This document shows, one piece after another, positions 25,001 to 37,000 of a stretch of DNA of 64,000 bases (position 1 is the first letter of the stretch; the number at the start of each line of letters is the position of its first letter). Source of the stretch: Pseudoips prasinana (Eukaryota > Arthropoda > Insecta > Lepidoptera > Nolidae). The stretch covers positions 16,257,001 to 16,321,000 of the forward strand of contig OX621265.1 of NCBI GenBank assembly GCA_951640165.1, written 5' to 3'. The notes beneath the pieces were generated by a model. It was given only the letters and a program-made list of their open reading frames with translations. It ran no database searches and was not told where the DNA came from. Position numbers and translations under genes: made by a program.

Positions 25001-28000
25001 TTCGCTTGCCGATAGATGGCGTTACTGGAAAAATTAGAAGTCGGTGTTGAGATTCTCCGCCGTCGAATGACCTCCCCCGATTTTCACTTCTTATGGATTC
25101 TGACTAGGGACTCAATATACCTGGTTTACTCGGCTTTCAAGCTATTGGAACCAATAAACAAGAATATTGTAATCTGCACCTATTGCGTACGGAGGTTCCG
25201 TCGAACCGCCAACCAAGTAGCGTGTCGCCTGTACGTAGGATAAGTTTCAATAAACGTTATTATTACTCGAAAGTACTGTCGTTTCTTCTGCGCCCACCGT
25301 CACCTCACTACAGTGGCGCCCAACGTGGGGCCTGCGAAACCAGCGACCTACCTGGTGACAAAATCTGGACGGAAGACAACGTACCCACTTCGAGCGACAA
25401 CCAAAGAATCGAGGAAAATGTCTGTGAATATGACGGACACACAGTTCCAGCAGCTACTTTTAACGCTGGGGGGCTCACGGAGAGGTTCTATGGCTACATG
25501 TAAAGCAACCTATGACGGCACTAAGGACAGAGAGACTGTCGAAGCATTTTTAACAGCAATTCGTGTCTTTAAACAGATAGAATCTATTACGGATGGAGAT
25601 GCGCTTACAGGGCTACCCTTAGTACTTAAAGGTGAAGCAGCGGTTTGGTGGCAAGGTACCAAATCAGCCATAAAAGAATGGAACGAGTTTGAAAAGGTTC
25701 TTAGGACTGCCTTTGCTCCTAAGAAGCCTGAATATTTAATTTATTTGGAAATCTGTGGCGAAAAACAATCAACGGACGTGCCTACGGACTCATTTGTTAG
25801 CCGAAAGAAGATACACGGCCCATCGTCTTACGAAGTTGCAGAGCCCTCCAAACCTGACTTAACTTTGGGAATATATCACGCTTCGGCCCTCACTCCCTAT
25901 AAAGGATCAACACCCGATATTCCTAAACCCGCCCGACCGTTGAGAAGGCGAGGAAGACCAAAGAAGCAATAGACCTCGTGAGACACTTCGGTCTTAATGG
26001 GGGAGAATGTAAGACTTATTGCATTCCAAAAGTTGTTACTTCGCTTGCCGATAGATGGCGTTACTGGAAAAATTAGAAGTCGGTGTTGAGATTCTCCGCC
26101 GTCGAATGACCTCCCCCGATTTTCACTTCTTATGGATTCTGACTAGGGACTCAATATACCTGGTTTACTCGGCTTTCAAGCTATTGGAACCAATAAACTA
26201 GAATATTGTAATCTGCACCTATTGCGTACGGAGGTTCCGTCGAACCGCCAACCAAGTAGCGTGTCGCCTGTACGTAGGATAAGTTTCAATAAACGTTATT
26301 ATTACTCGAAAGTACTGTCGTTTCTTCTGCGCCCACCGTCACCTCACTACAATATGAAATTTATGCATATTTGCAAGTACACTAGGGAATGGATGTAGAT
26401 ATGCAACCAGTGTTGTGAGACACTGGTGTCTGTAATAGGTTTAGTATAAGCCTGTATTACAGGTCACCAGTAGCAGATTCCATGATATAAACCCGAGTGT
26501 AAACTAATTTACAGAAAGAAATTACAACAGCACATAAAGAACTATGTGAAAATTAAGCAAAAATAAAAAAAATACTTATAGACAAAAAATGTATGAGTTA
26601 AATGCATGTTTGTGTAGTATATATTGTGTATGGTTCCTATGGATATAGGAAAATTGGTGTGGCATTAGAGCAAGGAAGAATAATAATAATAATATCCTGG
26701 GACATTATTTACACACGGCCATCTGATCCCAAACTAAGCAGAGCTTGTACCAGAAATTGTAATGGTAACCAGATAACTGATATTACTACATATACCAATT
26801 TTCTTCTATAAATACATACTTATATAGATTATTACACCCAGACTCAGGACAAACAGACATGTTCATGCACACAAATGTCTGTCCTTGGTGGGAATCGAAC
26901 TCACGACCTCCGGCGAGAAAAGCAATCATTTTCCAACCACATCAACAGGCCCGAAATTTCCCAATTGAAAGTGAACCTTATGTGAAACTGTGCTTGTGCT
27001 TTTGTGAAAAAGTTGAAAATTTATAAAATAAATTTGACTGATTGGGGTAGCTAGATGTGCTGGCATCTGTACAAGGTCTGCTAAGTAGATGTGGGTCGTT
27101 GAAGGTTTTTGCGTTAACAAAATGTTACTAGAATTGGTCAATTAGTTGAAAAAACAGTTGATGTTGTTAACTGGTTCGCAGAGAAACGTCAACAGATCTA
27201 TACGTTACGGGTGTCACCCAAGAAACTCTTGTTAAACTAACCAAAAGAAGTTATTTGGGTAACTAAATCATCGTTGTTTTTTTAACTTTACTTACTCACT
27301 TAAATGAGTGAGTAAGTAAGATTCAATAATGGATCTAGAGAATAGAATTAAATGAAGCTCCTTTCATTCTTTTCCAGGATGAAGCCTGACTGCTTAGGAT
27401 AAGCCAGGCGTATTTTAAAATTTGATTCATTTTATGTACATAATCATACTTTATTCCATGTGTCACTCAAACTAATATTTGAATGAAATAATGCAGCATG
27501 AACAGCATAAAACCTGCCTATGTTGGTCAGTCGGCTCGGCATCGGTACTGGGCAGGGTCGAGCCCCGGATGGAACAGAAAAAGATATAAATATCTCACTT
27601 ATTCGTAAACAACTTAAAACTGTAGGCATTTCTCTCGCGTTTATAGTAACCGCAAAAACTGGATGACGTTAACGTGCGTACGTTTCGCGTATGTTGATGA
27701 TATATTGAATGAAATAGGTTGATAAATTCAACTAGTTTTACGTTGAACAGAAAACGGTTATCTGGTTAACAGTAGACAAGCTAATAAAAAAACCGGTTCG
27801 TTGATTCAACGCCCATTCCTACTGGTTAGATATTTGAGGATCAGATAGATGGTCGTATATGAATAATTTCCCAGGATATTATTATTATTAAGTCACCCTT
27901 AGTCTTCTTTTATTTCCACCAACATAATACAACTACTCGCATCAAAATACTTTATTTTCGATGACCTGACCAAAAATGGGATCTCTAAAATGCGGATAAG

Positions 28001-31000
28001 CATATTATGGTGACGCAACATTATACAGGGTAGGAGAGGAGTTGACATTCAAACGCAAAATTTAAATACTTTATGAGGAGGGGTATCCGAATCACCCCCA
28101 TGTATGTTCTACGATATCGCGTATATTTGATACTTTGAATCTTTATGAGTCCTGAGCTCAAACCCTAATTTTGAACTTTCAAATAAATTCTCAGTCAGTT
28201 CTGCAATGATAAGATAAACCATAGTTTTGAGGGTGTTAGGTTAAACTATGCTAAGCAGTTCTCACAAAAAAAACTGAACCAGAAATATTCAACAAAACGA
28301 GAAAAAAATAAAAAACTGATGTTAGGTGAAATTTACGAAAAAAAATACTAAATAAATTTTATCTCGAAAACTACGCAAAATCGTAGAACATAACATGGGG
28401 GTGATTCGGATACTTCTCATCGTAAAGTATCTGAATTTTGCGTTTGAACGTCAACTCCTCGGCCAGCCTGTGTAATGGGGCGATCTCTGATCTTTATGGG
28501 TTGGAGTGTGGGGTGATGCAGGGAGGATTGAGTTCACCAACGCTTTTCAACCTATATATAAATGAATTGATTGGCGAGCTCAGCAGTACCAGGCTTGGAT
28601 GTTAAATAGACGGTACCTGCGTCAATAATATCAGTTTCGCAGACGACCAGGTATTCCTGAGTGCGTCAGTTTGTGGCCTCAGAAAATGAATTGCCAAATG
28701 TGAGGAGTATGCTAAATTACATGGCTTGGAATACAACACCAAGAAGTCAGAGGTCATGGTCTTTGAGGCTGGGGGTAAAAGCCCTGATACAGTACCGCCT
28801 GTCTTACTGTATGGTACACCGTTGCAGAGAGTATACAGGTTTAAGTATCTTGGTCATATATTGACTCCCGGCCTCTATGACGATGATGACATTGAACGGG
28901 AGTGGAGGGCGTTGGCGGTTAGAGCGAACATGCTGGCTCGCACGTTTGCACGATGCTCACTTCCAGTTAAAATCACGCTCTTTCGAGCCTACTGTACTTC
29001 TTTTTACTCGTGCAACTTGTGGGCTAGATATACAAAAAAATCGTACGGCGCTCTCCGCGTCCAGTATAACAATGCGTTTAGGATACTTGTGGGGCTGCCT
29101 CGTTTCTGTAGTGCGTTTTACACAACAATGCCCAAAAGGTGTACCTCTCTGGTGCGCAGGGTGTGGGGCAGGCCCAACAGCGTCCTAAGCATGGTTGCCA
29201 GTCGACTGGACTGTAAATACGTTGGTCACTGTGTGCAGTCTCCCATGGAATGGCACAACAGTGACAAACCTCCATTTATTTATGTATGTGTTCCGTGTTT
29301 GTGATTAATGTCAGTGATTACTAACATAGTCGTAAGTTTATACTAACAATCTTGTTGAGTCTTAGTTACTTGAATAAAGAAAGTTCTATTCTATTCTATT
29401 CTATTCTATTCTATTCTATTCTATTCTATTCTATTCTATTCTATTCTATTCTATTCTATTCTATTCTATTCTATTCTATTCTATTCTATTCTATTCTATT
29501 CTATTCTATTCTATTCTATTCTATTCTATTCTATTCTATTCTATTCTATTCTATTCTATTCTATTCTATTCTATTCTATTCTATTCTATAATGAGTGGCT
29601 AGGTATGGTAAATTTGGTTAAGTACCGCGGTCTACACGAGGAATTCAATCAAGACATCATTCGATGACGAGATCGTTACATTATCTTGGCTCTTGACCAA
29701 GTCCAATGGAGCCTGGCAGGTTCTATTGGCCTTGCTCAAGAGCCAAGGCAAACAATAAGTGGACAACAGAAATACACACATCAACAAAGTCTAGGGATAC
29801 GTTATTTTGAAATCAAACATGGCTTTATTGTTTAAAACCTATTTAGTTTCCTTAAAAAGTTTATTTACAGATTTAAACCTTGTCTATTCTTTATTCAAAA
29901 TTTAAAAATTAAAATGAGAAACAAATGAAAACACGCAAAGCACAGCGCAATCTTGAGTTGTATCTAATTTCAAGAAGTTGCATTAAAATTTTTATTGCGT
30001 GTTAATTGAAGAAAACCTGATAAATTGTTTTATTTTCTTTTCTCAATTGGTTGTGTAAGCTTTTTAGCGTCATGCCACGCCATCATTTGAGTCGAGATGA
30101 AATGTTACGGGCAGTTGGCATGTTACAAAACGGTGCTATTCAACGCGTCGTTGCTGAGTCTCTGGGCACAAGCCAAAATGTGGTATCCAGGCTGTGGTCA
30201 CGTTATCGCGCTACTGGAGATGTGGCAGAACGGCACACAGGTAGATATCGTGTTACCACTCAGAGACAGGATCGATTTCTCCAAATGACCGCCAGAAGAC
30301 TACCCAATATCACAGCGATGCAACTAGTGCAAAGGCTCCAGGAGGGTCAGCAGCTGCTGGTGAGCGACCAAACCGTGCGAAGGAGGCTGCATGAAGTTGG
30401 TCTTCATGCTCGCAGACCGCTACGAGTCCCAGCGCTGCGACGTGGCAATCGCGGTAGGCGACTTTTATGGGCTCAAGAACATTTGACATGGAGTGATCAA
30501 CAATGGTCATTGGTGCTGTTCACTGATGAGTCCCGCTATGGATTTCATCCAGATTCGAGACGAACACGCGTTTGGAGAACTCCAGGCAGGGTCAGCCGTC
30601 TCCGACATCCACAGGAGGTCCACTCTTACCAAGGCGGGACAATTATGGTGTGGGCAGGAATACGAATCGGCGGACGAACCCAACTCATTTGGATTCAGGG
30701 CAGCATGACTGCCCATAGATACCGTGAGGAGGTAGTAGAACGTGTCATTGTCTCGCTCAGGGCCCTAACGGGGCAAGAATTTCAGCTCATGCATGACAAT
30801 GCACCTTCCCATACAGCGCGGCTGGTGAGGGCCGCCCTTCGAGAACACGATGTTCAGGTATTAGATTGGCCTCCACAGTCGCCAGACTTAAACCCAATTG
30901 AACACGCCTGGGACATGTTACAGCGAAGAGCATTGAGGGATTTTCCGCCCAACTTGACAACAGAAGAACAACTTTTCGAACATTTAAAAAGAACTTGGGA

Positions 31001-34000
31001 CTGCATACCCCAGCAAGACATTGACACCTTAATTTTAAGTATGGAAAATCGTTGCCGCTGTGTGATTAATGTTAGAGGAGGAAATACCGATTACTGATTA
31101 TCAGATTTGGTAAGATTTTTATTCATTTAATTCGATTGAATAATTTTATAAGAATAAAATGTTTTTGTTCACTCAGTAATTTTCTATGGCTTAATTAATT
31201 TAAGACTTTTATTAATTAGAAAAACAAAATCGCATCGTGTTGTTAATGTTTAAATATCGGCCATGAAATTATCTTTAATTCTTCCATTTACAGTCATAAC
31301 AAAATGTTTATAGTTTTCTAGATAATCAATGAAATGTTCAATATCCCTAGATTGTGTTGATGTGTGTACTTCTGGAAGGATATGCGACAAGCTAACCTAC
31401 GGATTTACTTAATCCGTAGGTTAGCTTGTCGCATATCTCTCATTCTCATATGTATTTTTTTAAAGACTACACCCGCACTAGGGCATCTAATCCCTGTGTC
31501 GCGGGGTACTTTACAAACACATAACATACGTACTTAACATAACATAGATAGACTACATCCAGACTCAGAACAACTATTTACGGGTCGCACAAATAGTTGT
31601 CGGGCGCGGGACTCGAACCCGTGACACGAAGAGTAGAAGTAGAGTAGAGTAGTATTTTAAGTATTCGTATTATTTTTCAGATTGTTTGAATATACGTCAA
31701 CAGCTTATAGCTATGCTACTGATGACAGAATTGGCAAAGAGATATTGGAACAGTTCTACCCAAGCCCTATTGATCCCAACACCATGATACAAATAGCAGA
31801 AACTATGGACACAGCAAAAGTGGATGATATAACGCAAAGGTATGTTTCTAAAAAAAAGTATTTTTTTTATCTTCTTTAACAATTATTATTGTAAAATATA
31901 ATAAATAAAATCTACCGCCAATCTTATTTATTTCATCATCATAGAATAGAATAGGCGAAAGACGTCCACAGCTGCACAAAGGCCTCCCCCAATGAACCCC
32001 ACAATTGTCCCTACCAGCATCCAACGTTTTGCAGCAACTTTCACAAGATGATCGGTCCATCTAGTAGGGATCTATCCCTGCGCACGCTTCGCATTCCGGT
32101 TCGTGAACGCCGTACGTAGACATTTCTACTCTAAAGGCAGTTCTTAAATTTAAAACGATTAAAATCAGTTATATCGTGAAGCTTGGTACATAGGTCTTGT
32201 GCCAAGCCTCATGATAGAACTGATTTTAATCATTTTAAATCAGTTCAAAAATAATTATTTTTATTATACCATCATCATGTCAGCCAAAGTATGTCCACAA
32301 CTGGACAAAAGCCTTCCCAAAGAATGGGGGGATATGCCATAATCACCACGCTTGGCAAACGGGTCGGCGATCGCTTTTGATGGTCATAGTTCACAGAAAT
32401 ACGCTGCTGCCCGTTCCCTGGTAGGTATTCCCTCGGCTTATTTCTACGCCCCCTACGGGGTGAGATGGGGTGATGATATTCTATGCCGTGACTACACGGT
32501 AACCATATATACGGTATTATACCATAAACCTAAAAACTGCCTTAGAACCAGAATTAATATTTTATGATTGTAATGACTATACATTTTTATTATCTTTTTA
32601 GCTTGATCAAAGGCTGGCCAAACACTTACGCCTTCACCAAAGCGTTGGCTGAGGAACTGATAAGGACTACCGCCAGTGACCTGCCTACATGCATCATTAG
32701 ACCTCCTATTGGTAAATTTACTTTTTCTATGCCTTTAACTAAATTAATTTTTAATAAAAGGAATTTCATTGAATAAAATAGGGATGTGTAGCGTCACCGT
32801 GGTTGTTTAACCTATTCATGGATAGCTGTTTAAAAGATTTGAAAGAAGTGAACGCTTGGCTTAATTCTCCACTTTTGTAGCCATAGATTAACTTTATTGA
32901 GCTGTTCTTGTAGTTTCAGTGAGGCAGTGTACGGGTTCTTATCGCTTGCAAGGCATGCCGTATCATCTGCATATGTTGCTGTTACAACATTTTCTGTCTC
33001 AGGCAGGTCCGCCGTATATATTGAGTAAAGGACCGGGCCAAGCACTGATCCTTGTGGAACTGAGGCAGTTATGTAGTACAACTTTGAAAGCTCTTCCTCG
33101 TACTTTACTTGGAATCTTCTTTGATCTAGGTATGATTTTAGGATCATGTAGAATGAGTTCGGTAGGAGTGTTTTTAGCTTGTACAACAGTCCTTTGTGCC
33201 AAACTCTATCGAAAGCCTGTTGGATGTCTATGAATACTGCTGAACAATACTCCTTCTTTTCTAGCGATTGTCTTATTTTGTGAACCACACGATGTACTTG
33301 TTCTACTACAGTAGCATGTTTTTCCCGAAATCCAAATTGGTGATCAGGTATAATCCTGTTTTCTTCCAAAAGTGGTTTTAGTCTTCGTAAAAAGGCTTTT
33401 TCAAACACTTTAGACAGTGTAGGAAGAAGACTTATAGGTCTATATGAGCTAGGTTCATTTGGAGGTTTCCCCGGTTTTGGAATCATGATGATTTGTGATA
33501 CTTTCCAGAGCTTTGGATAGTAATGTATTCTAAATATGGCATTAAATAGCATAGTTAGAAATACAATTGCTTTTCTGGGTAGTTGTTTAAGGATCTCACC
33601 CGTTATTAAATCAAAATCAGGAGCTTTTTTGTTTTCCAAGTACCTGATTGTTTGGGTTAGTTCTCTTGGAGTGATAAGTTTTAGCGGTAGCGACAACTGC
33701 TGGTCACTATTGATCATTGCATCCACTTCCTCCTCAAACTCGGTCATGGACGATTGGTTTGGAGTGAAGATTTGGCTTAGGTGTTTAGCAAAAAGTTCAG
33801 CTTTTTCACTTCCGCTTTGAAAGAGGATGTAGTCACAAAGATTGAAAAAGGTATGCTGAGATGGTTTGGCCATTTAGAAAGCATGAATGAAAGAAGATTG
33901 ACAAAAGCTGTGAATGGTACAACCGGAAGGGGAAGACCTCGTAGAACATTCTCTGATCAAATCGGAGACGTACTTAAGAAAGGTCAGGTCAGAAGTACCC

Positions 34001-37000
34001 TAAACCGGCGAGCATGTATGAAGAATATTATGTCAGTAAACGAAGCGAAAGAGGTCTGCAAGGATGTGGTGTGACAAATGGAAGTCCGTTGTCTCTGCCT
34101 ACCCCTCTGGGAAACAGGCGTGAGTCTATGTATGTATGTATGTAAAATAATGTTATAAGTTAGTTGCACTGTTGTGTGAGACGGATGAATAGACATATAG
34201 AATTGCTCCTCATGTTTGATATGATTCCATTTCAATGCTCTATTTAATTTATAAGCACGGAGACGCTTAGAAATTAAAACAATTTGGATGTCACCCATCT
34301 ATGGATTGACCGCGAGCCTAATTGCTTAACGTTGCGTTGCCAATCAGTTACGGACCGGTGAGAGCACCTCGCTCGTCCGCTCGTTCATTATATACAACCG
34401 CTGACAGACGGACAGCAAAGGCTTAATAATATCGCTGAGTTCTTCATCCTTTTTTTTTTGGTAAGGCAGGGGGGATGCCTACACATGCCACCCGCAAAAA
34501 GTGTCTACGGGTGGGTATGTTGGACTCGCACCGACTAAACCTATCCTGCAGTCGACTTCTCTTGGCGCCTGATGGGGGGAGCTCTTGGAACGCGGGTATG
34601 CTGCTCCGGTGCTCCCCTTTTGAGCCATGTCCCAGCTGGTCGGGACACGTACCTTGGAAGGGCTCTGGATTGCCCTCCCCTATTGCCTCTATCCCCTTAC
34701 CTGTCCGGCACAGCGACTGCGCCACAAACATTTATTCTTCATCCTATAAATTGCTTTCTAAGTTTCTCACTAAATATATTTCGTGGGTTTCTGTTACAGT
34801 TCTCACTTCCTACACCGAACCAAGTCCAGGTTGGTTAGATAACAACGCTATATTTGGACCAAGTGGGGTAAGTTAGCTTTTTTGTAATACTCGAATCTGT
34901 AAACAATTTTAACGTTAGTTTTTAAGATATTGAAACGGTTTACCAACAGTCGTTTGGTCCCTGAACTACTACATTGGTCTACATTATGTTTGAACCATTC
35001 ACTTTTCATCCGTTCACCATTCAAGGTAGAGAGGTAGGGTATAGCGTTCATTCGCTCAAAGAGCAGCCCGACTGGGGAAGTACCTTGATCTTACTGAAGA
35101 CATTCCTTAGTAATAACATTAATAATTTTAATTTTGTGTTTCCGAGTGTGAGTAAGGTCGCCAAACCTCAGTGCAGTTAACAACAGTAGCCCAAATTAAA
35201 TTTTTATTTTTTATTTTTAGATAATTTTAGGCGTGATACTGGGATTTTTACACGTTTTCAAAGTAGACGTAAACAACTATATGGCGATGACTCCAGTGGA
35301 CTATGTCAACAATTGTGCTATTGCGTCCGGATGGGATTGCATACAGAGACGACAAAAAGGAGAAACTGACATTCCGATTTACACTATTTCCAATAGTAAA
35401 TATTTTATCAAATGGAGTAAGTTTTAATACAGTTTCTTTATGACCGTTTACGTGCTACGTCCGATTCCAATTTAAGAAGTTCTCGACCAATTGCCACTAG
35501 TCTGTGAGCATCGAATTCTGTAATAGTTATATAAATATAATTATATATATTATAATTATCTTTATATATTTCATTCATTATTATTTCATTCATTTTGTTT
35601 TAGTCGCGCATAGTGGTGGACGTGTACGTTAACAATATTTAATTAATACTTATTCTGAATATATTGACCTCCTTTTATGTCGGACATTGCAGTGTAATGT
35701 ATTTTGTATTGACGATCTTAGATAATGTACTCACAGTGAAGTAACAGCGTAATTATTAAACCAAAAAATTACTAGTCCCTTCAATGGTCTCGTGCATCCT
35801 GCGGGCTCACCATATCCATATCCGGCGCCGTTGCAACCTACACCTTCAGACTCTGACAATGGGGCTTTAAACATTCTCTATACGTCCGAGATTCAAAAAT
35901 GGTTGGCTAACATCAACTGTAATTTAAATGAAGTCTGCACCATCATCACTGAAGGTAAGCTCAACTCAGAGCAAAAACTTCGTATAACTAACCTGTGCCG
36001 TAAAACCGAACATGGTAGTTCACAAATGGCTGTCGTGTACCAGTCTTTGAAGCAGAAAGCCATTCAAGCATTTAACAGGGTGGACGAACTAAAAGATGAC
36101 CGGGAACTAAAAGACCAATTATCCGGATTGAGACAAACCATCAAGGAATCATCAGGGACTACGTCTTTTGCCGATATGGTAAAGAGGGATTCTAATAATT
36201 TTGTTAAGCCGAGCTAAATGAATTCCGTGGCTATTTACCCCAACAACTCAAGCAAGTCTACGTCAAGCGATGATACCAAATCCATGATCCAAAAAAATAT
36301 TCGGCCAGAGCAAATGAAGCTCCAAGTGCGTGGTTTACGTAAAACGATTAATAGCGGAGTCTACTATTAATACCGAGACCAAGGAAGACGCAGAAAAATT
36401 AAAAGTCGCTGTGGATCAATCGTCGTTCGGGCTTACAGCTGGTGATCCCTACAAGCGCAAACCTCGAATTGTTATTGTCGGAGTGCCCACATTGCTAACA
36501 GAAAAGGAGTTATTTCGGTGTATCTACGAACAGAACGTCACCGAAAAGATACCATCCTTAACTTTTGAAGAGTTTTTGTCCTCAACGAAACTAAGCCACA
36601 AGTCTGGTAAGAAAGATGTCACAACATGCAATTTTATAATCGAGGTCACAGATAATATCCGCAAAGCCCTAATTTCGCATTCTAGAATCTTCATAAATTG
36701 GACCTCTTGTCCAGTTCGTGATTTTACACTTGTAATGAGGTGCTACAAATGCCAGCTAACGGGCACGCAGCAAAATTCTGTAAGGACACAGTTTCCATGT
36801 GCGGACATTGTGGTGAATCAGGGCATTCAATGGCAGAATGCACAAAGAAAGGTGATGCCCCAAGATGTGCTACATGCCTTCGTTTTAAGAAGCCGTGCAA
36901 TCACAAAACTGGAGACATTGAGTGTCCCGCTAAAAAGAGCGCAGAACTAAGATACATCAACTCAATCGATTATGAGGGCGCCTAGAGTGCCGTTCATTTT

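Larger units (their letters stand above)
24969..26351 (+). mobile_element. Young, internally deleted Gypsy-type LTR element
   Basis: Two 344-bp direct repeats (24969-25312 and 26008-26351) differ at one position that I can find. Between them are a primer-binding site, a partial gag and a purine tract (about 25997-26007). RT, RNase H, protease and most of integrase are gone, so the element cannot move by itself. The flanks ataa (left) and atat (right) nearly match as a 4-bp target duplication. It sits in intron 4 in the sense orientation. Confidence 0.92.

Noticed and set aside
24965..26355. Exact target duplication for the young LTR element
   Set aside because: Left flank ataa and right flank atat differ at one base, so a duplication is only suggested.
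29352..29591. 79-codon ORF of repeated SILFY residues
   Set aside because: It is the (TTCTA)n microsatellite read in frame.
34444..34876. Overlapping ORFs around 34450-34870
   Set aside because: They arise from the GC-rich retro-insertion; only the reductase exon 7 (34800-34867) is supported.
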